A DNA stretch of 64,000 bases from Deinococcus humi (GTDB lineage: Bacteria > Deinococcota > Deinococci > Deinococcales > Deinococcaceae), in contig NZ_JACHFL010000022.1 in NCBI RefSeq assembly GCF_014201875.1, forward strand, positions 1 through 64,000, read 5' to 3'. A model generated the notes under the pieces. It ran no database searches, was not told where the DNA came from, and saw only the letters and a list, made by a program, of their open reading frames with translations. Numbering within the stretch: position 1 is the stretch's first letter; every line of letters starts with the position of its first letter. A program made the translations under genes and the position numbers. Below are positions 54,713-63,909 of the stretch, in pieces.

Positions 54713-54904
54713 GGTTCTGTCAAGTTAATCGGACAGCATGTGAATAATGAGTTTAAACGCCTTGGAACTCAGACAGGACCCTCCAAGAATTAGGCCAAAA
54801 CAGGCTTAGTATTATGTTCTTATACAAATAAAGTCCAACCTCTTAATTTATAAACTACCAATATAAAGTGACATGAGTCACTAAACACTTAACTTGACAG
54901 AACC
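54713..54904. mobile_element. 192-bp MITE with IS6-like termini
   Basis: Perfect 16-bp terminal inverted repeats, GGTTCTGTCAAGTTAA at 54713-54728 and inverted at 54889-54904, enclose AT-rich non-coding DNA. The termini match the IS6 copy 3 end (GGTTCTGGCAAGTT), so an IS6 transposase could have moved it. The right repeat supplies the last four codons and stop of the CheB-CheR gene. An inner dyad AGTGAC/GTCACT (54867-54882) read on the minus strand is followed by TTTATATT and may terminate that gene. Confidence 0.75.
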
Positions 54905-57729
54905 GGCACATCAAAGGCGAGGTTCCCAGTGCCTGGCCCCTCACCCTCCAGCAGCGTCAGCAAAGCCTGGCTGGCCGTCACGGCGCGCAAGTGCTGGTCC
55001 AGCAGCAGCAGGGGATCCGGCTTGGCGTCCAGCGCCGCCCGGTTCAGGTTCAGCGACTCGACCAGTTGCCATTCCAGCGCCTTGACCACGGCGATGCTGG
55101 TCAGGGCCACCACCACGCCGTCGATGCGGTTGTCCGACGTGCGGTAGGGATTGATCTGCAGCAGGAACCACGCCCCATCCTGGGTCTGCACCTGAGCCTC
55201 GTGGGGTTCCAGGGTGTTCAGCACCCTCTGGATGTCTGTCACAAGCCGGTTCTGGCGCAGCAGGACGTGGAAATCACCCAGGGGCCGGCCCACGTCGGCC
55301 GGCGTCAGACGCACCAGGCGGCCGATCGGCGCGGTGAACCGCCGGATGGTCAGGTCATTTCCCAGAAAGAGGATGGCGGTTCCCGCGGTGTCCAGCAGGT
55401 TGTTCAGGTCGTCGTTGGCGCGGGCCTGGTCCTGGATGATGACCTGATGCTCGGCGTTCACGGTGCTCAGCTCCTCGTTGAGCGACTGCAGTTCCTCTTT
55501 CGAGGTCATCAGCTCCTCATTGGCACTCTGCAGCTCCTCGTGACTGGTCTGGAGTTCCTCATGGCTGATCCGCAGGTCCTCCACCGAGCAGGCCATCTCC
55601 TCGACCGTGGCGCGTAGCGCCTCACGGCCGTGGCGGAGTTCCAGTTCCAGGGCCAGGCGGTGCCCGGCGTCGCTGACACCTTCCGCCTCTGCGGCGTTCC
55701 CAGCCTCTACCATCTCTGCGACAGCCTCACCAGTCTGCTGGAACGTGACCAGCAGCGGCCCATCGCTGGCGGGCTGAAGTGGCCGGACGGTCAGGTCGAG
55801 CGTCTGGGCTTTCCCGGTCTGTGCCCCGTCGGTCTGGAATTCCCCCGGCGTCATGGCCACCAGCCCCCGGTAGGTGACCCGCCGCCGCTTATGGTGAGCC
55901 TCGCGCACGGCGGAGCGCAGCGCCAGCCGCAGGCTGACCGGCACCATCTCGAACACGCTGTTCTGCACCTGCCCTGGCGGGAGTTCCAGATATCGGCCGG
56001 TGCGTCCATGCACGAACAGCACCTCACCCTGACCACTGACCACCACGGCCGGTGGGGCATACTCGGCCAGCAAGGCGTCCTGCACCATAGGGGCCAGATC
56101 AGGGCGGACAGCGGAATCAATGCGGGTCGGCACCGTCTTCAGAGCCGCCCCGCCACCGGGCGGTGTCTCGCCGGCGCGTGGTGGATACGAGGGATTCAGT
56201 GGCGGCCGGCCCGCCTCGCCCCCGTCACGCCGGTAAATCTTCCAGCGCCGGTCGAGCGCGGTAAAGCCCTGCTGATCGGGACCGATCGACTCGCTGGCCC
56301 CGAGAAACAGCAGGCCGGCAGGCCTGAGGGCGTAGCGGAACAGCTCCAGGATCTGGCGTTGCAGTTCGGTGCCGATGTAGATCAGCAGGTTGCGGCAGCT
56401 CACCAGATCCAGACGCGTGAACGGCGGATCGGCGAAGGTGCTGTGGGTGGCGAAGACCACGCTGTCCCGGATGCTGCCCCGCACCTGGTACTGATTGCCG
56501 ACGAGCTGAAAGAACCGCTGCAGGCGCTCTTCCGACACGACGTAGGCGATGTCCTTTGGGTACAGGCCCTGCCGGGCGGTGTTCACGACCACCGGGTCGA
56601 TGTCGGTGGCGAAGATCTGGACCCTGAGGGGGGGGCCACCTGTCCGTTCCCCAGCCAGCTCCGTGATCAGTTCGTGCAGCACGATGGCCAGGGAGTACGC
56701 CTCCTCACCGGTCGAGCAGGCCGTGACCCAGACCCTAAAAGTGTCCTGCTCCTGTTTGTACCCTTGCAGGACGCTTCTTAACTGGATTTTCAGCGCCTCG
56801 AAGGCCTCGGTGTCCCGGAAGAAGCTGGTGACGTTGATGGTGAAATCCTGAAACAGCGCCTCGATCTCGTCCGGGGAGGTTTCCAGCACCTGGACATAAT
56901 CGGCGACGTTCCCGATCCCTCGCCCCTTCATGCGGCGGTCAATGCGGCGGATCAGCGTGGCGCGCTTGTAAAGCGTGAAATCATGGCCGCTGTGAGCGCG
57001 CACCAGCCGCAGGATCGTCTGCAGCGGCGTGCCGGATTCACCCCCACCCTGGACCAGGGCCTCCTCCAGCAGCGGGGGCACCTCCGCTAGGCCCATCAGG
57101 CGGACGGCGAGTTCCGGGGCGGGCAGTACATTGTCCGCCAGCCCCGTGGCTGCCGCGCTGCGGGGCATGTCGGGATACTCGGCCGTCTGGGGGTCCTCAA
57201 TCAGCACCCGACCGCCGAGCCGCTTGATGGCCCCGATGCCCCGCGTGCCGTCACTCCCCAGACCCGACAGGACGATGCCCACCGCCCGCGCCTGCTGATC
57301 GGCGGCCAGCGACTCGAAGAAGTGGTCGATCACCTGGCCGCCCGCCAGGGCCAGGTCTCCAGGACGCAGCGTTCCGCCCCGGAGACTCAGGCTGTGGCCC
57401 GGCGGAATGACGTACACATGGTTGGCCCGCAAGGGCTGGCTGCCGGTGATCTGGACCACGGGCATGGGGGTGCAGCGGGCCAGAAGGTCCGGCATCAGGC
57501 CCGGCGCGTTTGGAGCCAGGTGAGGCACCACGACGAAGGCCATGCCGGTGCTGGGCGGCAGGCCCAGGAAAAAGCGCTCGTAGCTGTCCAGCGCGCCCGC
57601 CGAACCGCTGATGCCCACCACCCGCGTGGGAGATTCCAGTGGGGCCTGGGGGTGGGGGGTGGACTCTTCGGCGATGATCGAGGCTCCTGGAGGGGCGGGT
57701 TCGCGGGCAGGGCACCGCCGGTTCGTCAT
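54889..57729 (-). CDS. CheB-CheR fusion with PAS domains, 3'-truncated by a MITE
   Basis: The 946-residue protein has a CheB methylesterase domain (about 35-215; Ser43 in SGSAGAL, His70 in VPHLAP, Asp160 in LGSDGTRG), a CheR methyltransferase domain (about 240-500; VWVTACSTGEEAYSLA, FATDID, SCRNLLIY), a PAS-like region (about 550-660), a coiled coil (about 690-765, with repeated HEELQ and NEEL), a PAS (about 775-890) and the start of a further PAS. The last residues VLSS and TAA come from the MITE repeat, so the protein is cut short. It lies 15 bases after the HD-GYP stop. No CheA or receptor gene is in the window. Confidence 0.88.
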   Translation of the reverse strand: MTNRRCPAREPAPPGASIIAEESTPHPQAPLESPTRVVGISGSAGALDSYERFFLGLPPSTGMAFVVVPHLAPNAPGLMPDLLARCTPMPVVQITGSQPLRANHVYVIPPGHSLSLRGGTLRPGDLALAGGQVIDHFFESLAADQQARAVGIVLSGLGSDGTRGIGAIKRLGGRVLIEDPQTAEYPDMPRSAAATGLADNVLPAPELAVRLMGLAEVPPLLEEALVQGGGESGTPLQTILRLVRAHSGHDFTLYKRATLIRRIDRRMKGRGIGNVADYVQVLETSPDEIEALFQDFTINVTSFFRDTEAFEALKIQLRSVLQGYKQEQDTFRVWVTACSTGEEAYSLAIVLHELITELAGERTGGPPLRVQIFATDIDPVVVNTARQGLYPKDIAYVVSEERLQRFFQLVGNQYQVRGSIRDSVVFATHSTFADPPFTRLDLVSCRNLLIYIGTELQRQILELFRYALRPAGLLFLGASESIGPDQQGFTALDRRWKIYRRDGGEAGRPPLNPSYPPRAGETPPGGGAALKTVPTRIDSAVRPDLAPMVQDALLAEYAPPAVVVSGQGEVLFVHGRTGRYLELPPGQVQNSVFEMVPVSLRLALRSAVREAHHKRRRVTYRGLVAMTPGEFQTDGAQTGKAQTLDLTVRPLQPASDGPLLVTFQQTGEAVAEMVEAGNAAEAEGVSDAGHRLALELELRHGREALRATVEEMACSVEDLRISHEELQTSHEELQSANEELMTSKEELQSLNEELSTVNAEHQVIIQDQARANDDLNNLLDTAGTAILFLGNDLTIRRFTAPIGRLVRLTPADVGRPLGDFHVLLRQNRLVTDIQRVLNTLEPHEAQVQTQDGAWFLLQINPYRTSDNRIDGVVVALTSIAVVKALEWQLVESLNLNRAALDAKPDPLLLLDQHLRAVTASQALLTLLEGEGPGTGNLAFDVPVLSS

Positions 57730-57744
57730 GGGTCAGTTTATGCC

Positions 57745-58426
57745 TTACGGGACCTGTGCCGTCCAGCCGCCCTCATGTTCACCCTGGCCGAACAGGTCCA
57801 CGAACACCCGGGTCAGCACCGGATCAAAATGCTGTCCCGCCTGCGCCTTGATCTCGGCCAGCGCCGCCGCCCGCGTCCACGCCACCTTGTATGGCCGCTC
57901 GCTCGTCAAGGCGTCATAGACATCGCACAGCGCGAACAGCCGGCCTTCCAGACTGATCTCCTCGCCCACCTTCCCTGCCGGGTAGCCCTGGCCATCCCAA
58001 CGCTCATGGTGATCCCCTATCACCCGCAGCGCCGCGTCCGGCAGGCCGTCCAGTTCTGCCGCAAAGCGCAGCCCGGCGTCCACATGCGCACGCATCACCG
58101 TCCACTCCGCAGCGTCCAGTGGGCCGGGTTTGTGCAGCACCACGCGCGGGACCGTGAGCTTGCCGATGTCGTGCAGGTACGCCCCCCAGCGCAGCGCCCG
58201 CATGTGGGACGGGGACCACGACAGGGCCCCAGCCAGACGCAGGGCCAGCGCGGTCACGCGGTCCGTGTGGCCCCGGGTTTCGCTGTCCCGCACTTCCAGC
58301 AGCAGGGCCAGGGCGTGCAGCGCGGCGTCGCATGCCGCGTCGGCCTGCCGCCAGTCGCCGCTGGAAGGCCGTCTCGACGGCGTCCAGCTCAGCCTCAGCG
58401 AGAACGCGCAGCCTACCAGCCCCCAT
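57745..58426 (-). pseudogene. HD-GYP phosphodiesterase gene with a probable frameshift
   Basis: The HD-GYP domain (GHTDRVTALALRLAGAL, LHDIGKLTVPR, HHERWDGQGYP, GRLFALCDVYDALTSERPYK) is intact from about 58320 to 57745. Its frame has no ATG, GTG or TTG upstream of the GTG at 58293, which falls inside the conserved first helix (family: LHALALLLEVRDSETRGHTDR). A separate frame from ATG 58426 (MGAGRLRVLAEAELDAVETA) would supply the N-terminus after a one-base shift near 58345-58365. It is therefore a frameshifted gene or contains a sequencing error. Its 3' end lies 15 bases from the CheB-CheR gene. Confidence 0.65.
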
Positions 58427-58588
58427 GACGTCAGGATAACCCAGCGAACCTCACACGACTCTCAACAATCCAGTCCCCAGGAAACCAGGCCGGCATCAAT
58501 AGATTGTGGAGCGCCGCCGTCAGCAACATCACCATGACAGTCCATCCCTGGCCCCGGAATACCAACTGATCAGCACCATGAGCGGTCT

Positions 58589-60301
58589 TCAGCGCGGCAG
58601 CGTGAACCCGAACGTTGCGCCCTCGCCCAGCACGCCCTGCGCGCTGACCGTCCCCCCATGCCGCGCGATGATCCGCCGCACGTTCGCCAGCCCCACCCCC
58701 GTGCCCTCAAACTCGCGCTCCAGGTGCAGCCGCTGGAATACCCCGAACAACTTGTCCTGATACTGGGGATCGAAGCCCACCCCGTTGTCGCGCACAAATA
58801 CCGCCCACGCGCCCTCGCGCGCTTCGGCCCACACCTCGATGACCGCCGTCTCGCGGGGCCGGGTGTACTTCACGGCGTTGCTCAGCAGGTTGCTCACCAC
58901 CTGTTGCAGGGTGTCCTGATCCCCGGTCACCAACGGCAGCGGCGTCACCCGCCACTGCACCGCCCGGCCCTGCGCCTCCATCTCCAGGTCCTGCCGTGAG
59001 CGCAGCACCAGCGCCTCCAGGTCCACCGTCCCCAAGCGCAACGGCAGCCGGGCCGCGCGAGAGAGTTCGAGCATGGCGTCAATCAGCACGTTCATCCGGC
59101 CCGCCGCCTCGTCGATCACGCCCAGGTAATGCGACGCTTTGAGGTCCAGCTGTGATCCCATGCCCTTGCGCAGCAGCCCGCTGAAGCCCTGGATGTGCCG
59201 CACCGGAGCCCGCAAGTCGTGTGAGACGCTGTAGGCAAAGGCTTCGAGTTCCTCGTTGGCCGCCTGCAAGGCCGCCCGCTGCTGCTCGGCATGCCGGGTC
59301 TGTTCCAGCCGCTCCAACGCCAGCGTCAGGCTGCGTTCCACCGTACCCAGGACCGCGCGGTCCACCGAGGACCAGACGCGGGTGTCGTTCAGCGCGAAGC
59401 CCAGCACGCCCTGAACCTGCCCGTTCACCCGTACCGGCAGCGTCGCGGTGGCCTGCGGGTAGGGGTTATTGCCCAGCAGCTGGTCGGCGGCGGGGTCATA
59501 GACGTCCTGGTAGTGTGCCTGCCCGCTACGCCACGGGATCAGCAGGTTGGGGGTGGTCTCAAAGGGAAATCCGGCGTCCACGGCAGCCTGCAACTCCGGG
59601 AAACTGGCCAGACCCACCTGGACCTTGATGCGCCACAGGCCGTCCTCCGGCACATAGTACCCCACGAACCCGGCGGCCAGCAGCGGCAGCACCACCTCCT
59701 GCACACGGCGGATCAGCGTCAGGGCGTCCGTTTCCAACCCCAGGTCACGCGTCAGGACGGCGAACGCCTCCAGGGTGGCGTTGCGCCGTTCGACGGTGAT
59801 GCGGTGAAGCTCGGCCTGCTGCGCGGCGCGCACCCGGGCGGTGGTCTCGGTCACGATGGCCAGTACCCCGCCCACGGCGCCGTGATCATCCTTGACTGGG
59901 CTGAAATTCAGCGTGAAGTACCCCGGCCCCGTGGGGTCACTGGGACGCAGTGCCAGCGGTTGATCAGTGAACGTGAAGGTCTCACCGCGCGTCAGGACGC
60001 CCTCGAAGATGGAGCGGTTGAAGTCCCAGACTTCCGGCCAGCATGCCTGGTTGGGCTGGCCCAGACCGGCGGGATGCTTGTCGCCCATGACGATGCGGTA
60101 GCCGTCGTTGTAAATCTGGATCAGCTCGGGACCCCACAACACGATCATGGGGAGCGGCTGGGCCAGCAGGAGTTCAGTGACGACGCGCAGACTGATCGGC
60201 CAATCCTCACGGGGTCCCAGCGGGGTGGCCGCCCAGTCGAAGCCCTGGATCAGGGCGGGCATCTCGTGTTCGGCGGGTTCAGGGGCGGGATCGGGAGTCA
60301 A
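58589..60301 (-). CDS. Soluble PAS-GAF sensor histidine kinase
   Basis: The 570-residue protein has a PAS-like domain (about 25-155; PLPMIVLWGPELIQIYNDGY, then TLNFSPVKDDHGAVGGVLAI), a GAF domain (about 170-330), HisKA with His361 in SVSHDLRAPVRHI and a HATPase with NLLSNAVKY, DNGVGFDP and GTGVGLANVRR, all complete. The PAS start GPELIQIYNDGYR resembles phytochrome-type kinases lacking chromophore. TTG 60301 follows GGAG; ATG 60262 is an alternative. It heads the minus-strand group HK, HD-GYP, CheB-CheR, GAF-HD-GYP. Confidence 0.88.
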   Translation of the reverse strand: MTPDPAPEPAEHEMPALIQGFDWAATPLGPREDWPISLRVVTELLLAQPLPMIVLWGPELIQIYNDGYRIVMGDKHPAGLGQPNQACWPEVWDFNRSIFEGVLTRGETFTFTDQPLALRPSDPTGPGYFTLNFSPVKDDHGAVGGVLAIVTETTARVRAAQQAELHRITVERRNATLEAFAVLTRDLGLETDALTLIRRVQEVVLPLLAAGFVGYYVPEDGLWRIKVQVGLASFPELQAAVDAGFPFETTPNLLIPWRSGQAHYQDVYDPAADQLLGNNPYPQATATLPVRVNGQVQGVLGFALNDTRVWSSVDRAVLGTVERSLTLALERLEQTRHAEQQRAALQAANEELEAFAYSVSHDLRAPVRHIQGFSGLLRKGMGSQLDLKASHYLGVIDEAAGRMNVLIDAMLELSRAARLPLRLGTVDLEALVLRSRQDLEMEAQGRAVQWRVTPLPLVTGDQDTLQQVVSNLLSNAVKYTRPRETAVIEVWAEAREGAWAVFVRDNGVGFDPQYQDKLFGVFQRLHLEREFEGTGVGLANVRRIIARHGGTVSAQGVLGEGATFGFTLPR

Positions 60302-60544
60302 GACAGGCTCCGACGACGTGGATGACGGTTCAGACGGGGCGGACGTGGGGAGAGAAGCAGTCTAGGGCTTTGCCCGCCGCCTGATGTCACCGCCACATCA
60401 AAGCCAGCGTCGTAGCGCTTTTCACCGCTTCTCATTCTGTTGCTCTCTTGCCACCACCGTTTCAGCATGCCTCCAAACTCCAGATCCAGAAGGCGCTCAC
60501 GGGATCTGGAGAGGATTTCGCCCTTCGTCAGGTCAAGCCCTTGA

Positions 60545-60835
60545 TCAGTGGGTGCTGAAGGTGTCAGGTCCTATCCGTCGGAAGTGCCACAGGGCCATCC
60601 CGATGATCCAGATGGGGGGAGGCAGATCGGAACGGACAAAACAGCACGCTGAACGGCACATCAACACAAAAGCGTCCTCAACGGCCTGTTCAGGATCGGC
60701 CAGACCCTCACGTTGGGCCAGCATCAGGATGCGTCCGGCGTAGCGGCCGTGCAGGAGGAAGAGGGCACCCTCATCTCCGCCGGCCAGGGCCTGCAAGAGC
60801 CGCAGGTCATCCGGCCGATCCTCCTCCCTGACCAC
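60545..60835 (-). pseudogene. ECF sigma factor, truncated after region 2
   Basis: The 96-residue frame matches region 2 of ECF sigma factors: LLQALAGGDEGALFLLHGRY, then DPEQAVEDAFVLMCRSA and WIIGMALWHFRRI. Region 4, needed for -35 recognition, is missing, and the last residues (GPDTFSTH) are unrelated. GTG 60835 is 8 bases after the stop of the alpha/beta hydrolase gene, with AAAGG upstream, so they form an operon. The product could not act as a normal sigma factor; a core-binding competitor is conceivable. Confidence 0.6.
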
Positions 60836-60843
60836 CAGAACCT

Positions 60844-61740
60844 TTAACGGAAGTTCTGTGACCGTGCCCAGTCCACAATGGCGCGGTTGGCGGCGTCAGC
60901 GTTCTCGTAAATCGCGGCGTGGGCCGCGCCGGGAATCAGCACCAGCTTGCTGCCCGCGATGTTCTGCTCCATCTTCATGGCGAAGGGCGGCGGGTACACC
61001 GTGTCTTCCACGCCCTCCAGAATCAGCGTCGGCACGGTGATGCTCGCCAGCGTGGGCAGCGAGTCGGGCCGCTCGGACAGCGCCTTGGCCCCGGCCACGT
61101 CGCCAGCCACGCTGGCCTGCCGCACGATGTCGCTCAGGAACTTCACGTCGCCGGGTTTGTTCAGGCGGGTCACGCCGGTCAGCATGTCCTTGAGCAGTTC
61201 GCCCACCAGCGACTGCGGGCCGTAGGTCACGGCCTTCTGCGCCATGCCGCCCCACAGGGCCTTCTCCACCACGTTGGCGGGGTTGGCGATGGTGTCGATC
61301 AGCAGCATGCCCTTGAAGCGTTCGGGGGCGGTGCGGTACATCTCGAAGACGATGGGGCCGCCCATCGACATGCCGCCGATGATCGCGCTGGGCACATTCA
61401 GCTGATCCATGACCGTCAGCGCATCGTTGGCATAGGTCTGGATGGAGCCGGCGTCGTCCGCCGCGGCCACGCTCTGGCCGTAGCCGCGGTGGTCAATCGT
61501 GATGACCCGGTAGCCCGCGTTCGCCAGCGCGTCGCGGTTGCGCGAGAACAGTTCGCCGCTCAGGGGGTAACCGTGCAGCAGCAGCATAGGTGTGCCGCTG
61601 CCCTGCGAGACGTAGTGAATCTGCGCGCCGTTCACAGCCAGCATGCCTTCCTGCCGCATCCCATCATTGCCGCCAGCCAGGGCTGCGCCGGAAAGAAGCG
61701 TCAGGGTCAGGGCCAATTTGCTCTTGTGTGCTTGCTTCAT
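60844..61740 (-). CDS. Secreted alpha/beta hydrolase
   Basis: ATG 61740 gives 298 residues with a signal peptide (KLALTLTLLSGAALAGG). The fold is clear: oxyanion loop HGYPLSG, DHRGYGQS, nucleophile elbow GMSMGG with Ser125, acid in GVEDTVYP and catalytic His in GAAHAAI. This resembles haloperoxidase/esterase-like hydrolases, exported beyond the membrane. Substrate unknown. A truncated ECF sigma gene follows. Confidence 0.85.
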   Translation of the reverse strand: MKQAHKSKLALTLTLLSGAALAGGNDGMRQEGMLAVNGAQIHYVSQGSGTPMLLLHGYPLSGELFSRNRDALANAGYRVITIDHRGYGQSVAAADDAGSIQTYANDALTVMDQLNVPSAIIGGMSMGGPIVFEMYRTAPERFKGMLLIDTIANPANVVEKALWGGMAQKAVTYGPQSLVGELLKDMLTGVTRLNKPGDVKFLSDIVRQASVAGDVAGAKALSERPDSLPTLASITVPTLILEGVEDTVYPPPFAMKMEQNIAGSKLVLIPGAAHAAIYENADAANRAIVDWARSQNFR

Positions 61741-61891
61741 GAAAAACCTCGGCGACGGGGCCGCGTGCCTGGGGTCAGGCGGCCACATCGTTTCTCTTGC
61801 CTGAACAGCCTAAAGAGGCTCCAGCAGACGTGGGGAAGCTGGCCTTCATCGCATCTTTGAATTCACCTCGCGCTCACCCCGCCTTGCCCGC

Positions 61892-63118
61892 TCACGTCCC
61901 GGACGTCTCCCCTGCCAGCACCCTGCGAAGAAAGCGGGCCAGCGTCGCCTCGTACCATTCCGGGTTCATGTTCCAGGGCCGAATATGTTCGGCCCCCTCC
62001 ACCCGGTGGTACTCCACGATGTCCGGTCTCGCGTGAGCAAAGCGCTCCACATGCGCCACCGGCACCGTCCGGTCCGTGCTGCCGTGAAACAGCAGCATCG
62101 GCGTCTGAAATTGGTCCATCACGCTGTGGTGGTCAATGGCATCGAAGTCCTGGCCGCTCTTGAGGACCGTCAGGTATTCCACCAGACGCGCGAACGGACG
62201 CACGTAATAGCGCCGGGCAAAGTGACGGATCAGGGAACGCCACTCCAAGGGCGGGGAATCCAGCACCACTCCCGCGATCCGGGGGGCCAGCGCGCTGTAG
62301 CGCAAGAAGGCCAGCGTGATGCCGCCGCCCATACTGAAGCCCATCAGCACAATTCGCCGTGCCCCGTGGGCCTGCGCAAACTGCACGGCGGATTCCAGGT
62401 CTTCCCATTCCTCGGCACTGAGTTTATAGACGCCCTGCGGCGTGCGGGGTGCGCCGTGGGCGTTGCGGTACGTGATGGTCAGGCTGCTCAGGCCCAGCCG
62501 GGCGAAGGTGGGCAGGACGCGCAACGCGTCCTGCCGCAGGCCCCGGTACCCGTGGGTCACGATGATCCAATCGGTGTCCGCCACTGCGCCGCCCGCCCCT
62601 CCCGGCACCAGCCAGGCGGGCATGGCACCGTGCGGGGCAGGCACGAGAACGTCCTGGTAGGCCAGGCCACGCGACGCCGGAGTGCCCAGTCCGACGGTGG
62701 TGGGGCGCACCGCGTGGCCCACGGTCAGGGCGGCCTGCTGCCACCGCACGGCGCGGGTCACGGTGCGGCGGGTGCGTGTCAGGACTGGACCGAGCTGGGC
62801 GAAGCGCGGCACGCCATCCAGGTCATCCCATTCCAGGTCCAGCACGCCAGGACGGGTGGTGGCCGCGTTGCGGGTCAGGATCACCTGTGGGGCGGGTGAG
62901 CTGTGGGGGGTGATCCGCCTGGACTCAGGAGTCAACGGCTGCTCGCCCTGGAGGCCCAGGATGCGGGTGCTGGGAATGCGCCGGCGGACGGGTGAGGCCC
63001 ACACCAGCGCGTCGGCGAAGTACCAGCCCACGGTCACGATGGCCGTGCCGCTCAGGCCAAGCACAAGCAAGACCAGGGTCAGGGGACGTGGCCTGGACAG
63101 GCGTCTGGAGGGCTTCAC
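61892..63118 (-). CDS. Membrane-anchored alpha/beta hydrolase
   Basis: The 408-residue protein has one N-terminal membrane helix (about 13-35, RPLTLVLLVLGLSGTAIVTV) and an extracytoplasmic hydrolase domain: IIVTHGYRGL, nucleophile elbow GFSMGG with Ser262, acid in HGSTDRTVP and His in GAEHIRPW. It matches the DUF-type serine aminopeptidase/esterase group. GTG 63118 is the start; ATG 63120 is followed immediately by a stop. No close partner. Confidence 0.82.
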   Translation of the reverse strand: MKPSRRLSRPRPLTLVLLVLGLSGTAIVTVGWYFADALVWASPVRRRIPSTRILGLQGEQPLTPESRRITPHSSPAPQVILTRNAATTRPGVLDLEWDDLDGVPRFAQLGPVLTRTRRTVTRAVRWQQAALTVGHAVRPTTVGLGTPASRGLAYQDVLVPAPHGAMPAWLVPGGAGGAVADTDWIIVTHGYRGLRQDALRVLPTFARLGLSSLTITYRNAHGAPRTPQGVYKLSAEEWEDLESAVQFAQAHGARRIVLMGFSMGGGITLAFLRYSALAPRIAGVVLDSPPLEWRSLIRHFARRYYVRPFARLVEYLTVLKSGQDFDAIDHHSVMDQFQTPMLLFHGSTDRTVPVAHVERFAHARPDIVEYHRVEGAEHIRPWNMNPEWYEATLARFLRRVLAGETSGT

Positions 63119-63331
63119 ATTGAAAATCGTGCCACTGCCAAGGTTCCGTAGACCATAACCCTGCCCCCGTTTCCAGCGCCAGCCTGACGGCAGGTTGAAT
63201 CGGTGCCTGGGCCGAACCCAGTCCGCCTGATGCCCCGCTGCCCCCAGGCCGGCGTGTCCTCGGCCGTCTCCCCCTTGCCGAACAGCACCCGGTCCAGCGT
63301 ATCCGGCTGCGCGACGTGGCCCGCAGCCGCT

Positions 63332-63694
63332 TCAGATGACCTGCGCGACAAGGTCACGCAGCTGTGTGGCCGCGCCCAGATCCTTGACCACGTAACCCAT
63401 GGCCCCCAAATTGAGCGTCTGTGCCGCCAGCCCCGGATGCGCGTGGCCGCTCAGCACCACCACCGGCACCCCCGAGGACAACTCCAGCGCGCGGCCCAGC
63501 AGCTCCAGGCCCTGCCCGTCCGGCAAACTCAGGTCCAGCACCAGTAGCTCGAACGTGCCGCCGGGCCAACGTGCGGCGGCCGCGGTGAACGTTGGCACCT
63601 CCTCGATCCGCCAGTCCACCCCCAGCGCCGCCAGCTCTTCGCGCAGCAGCAGCGCGTCCACGGGGTGGTCCTCGACCAGCATCACCCGCGTCAT
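63332..63694 (-). CDS. Single-domain response regulator
   Basis: The 120-residue receiver has Glu8-Asp9 (MLVEDHPVD), Asp54 in LLVLDLSLPDGQGL and Lys104 in YVVKD, with Ser82 in VLSGHAH; all key residues are present. No output domain. ATG 63694 overlaps the stop of a 45-codon ORF upstream (ATGA), so the two are probably co-translated. It resembles the second regulator at 36521-36895. Confidence 0.88.
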   Translation of the reverse strand: MTRVMLVEDHPVDALLLREELAALGVDWRIEEVPTFTAAAARWPGGTFELLVLDLSLPDGQGLELLGRALELSSGVPVVVLSGHAHPGLAAQTLNLGAMGYVVKDLGAATQLRDLVAQVI

Positions 63695-63828
63695 GCCGCC
63701 CACCCGGGCCCGGCATCCAGGCCCGGCGTCTCACGGCAGTGAATCGCCCGGTCCAGCCAGACGCGCCGTCGCTCAAGGTCTGCGGCGGGAACACTCTGGA
63801 GGCCGCACGGTGCCCACCTGTCGTTCAT
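63691..63828 (-). CDS. Small ORF coupled to the response regulator, 45 residues
   Basis: This frame runs MNDRWAPCGLQSVPAADLER, then RRVWLDRAIHCRETPGLD and ends GPGWAA; its TGA overlaps the response regulator ATG. Coupling and coding-like composition support it, but the ribosome site is weak (CTGGGG). No family is recognised. It could also be the C-terminal remnant of a longer gene. Confidence 0.4.
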   Translation of the reverse strand: MNDRWAPCGLQSVPAADLERRRVWLDRAIHCRETPGLDAGPGWAA

Positions 63829-63909
63829 ACCCCAGGGTAAAGACCCGCAGGTCCCCTGACGCTCAACCACATGAAGTCGTCTTCAACGTCCTCTCAGCAG
63901 TGCAGCAGA

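Noticed and set aside
54550..54747. 65-codon cysteine-containing frame
   Set aside because: No ribosome site and it runs into the MITE terminus.
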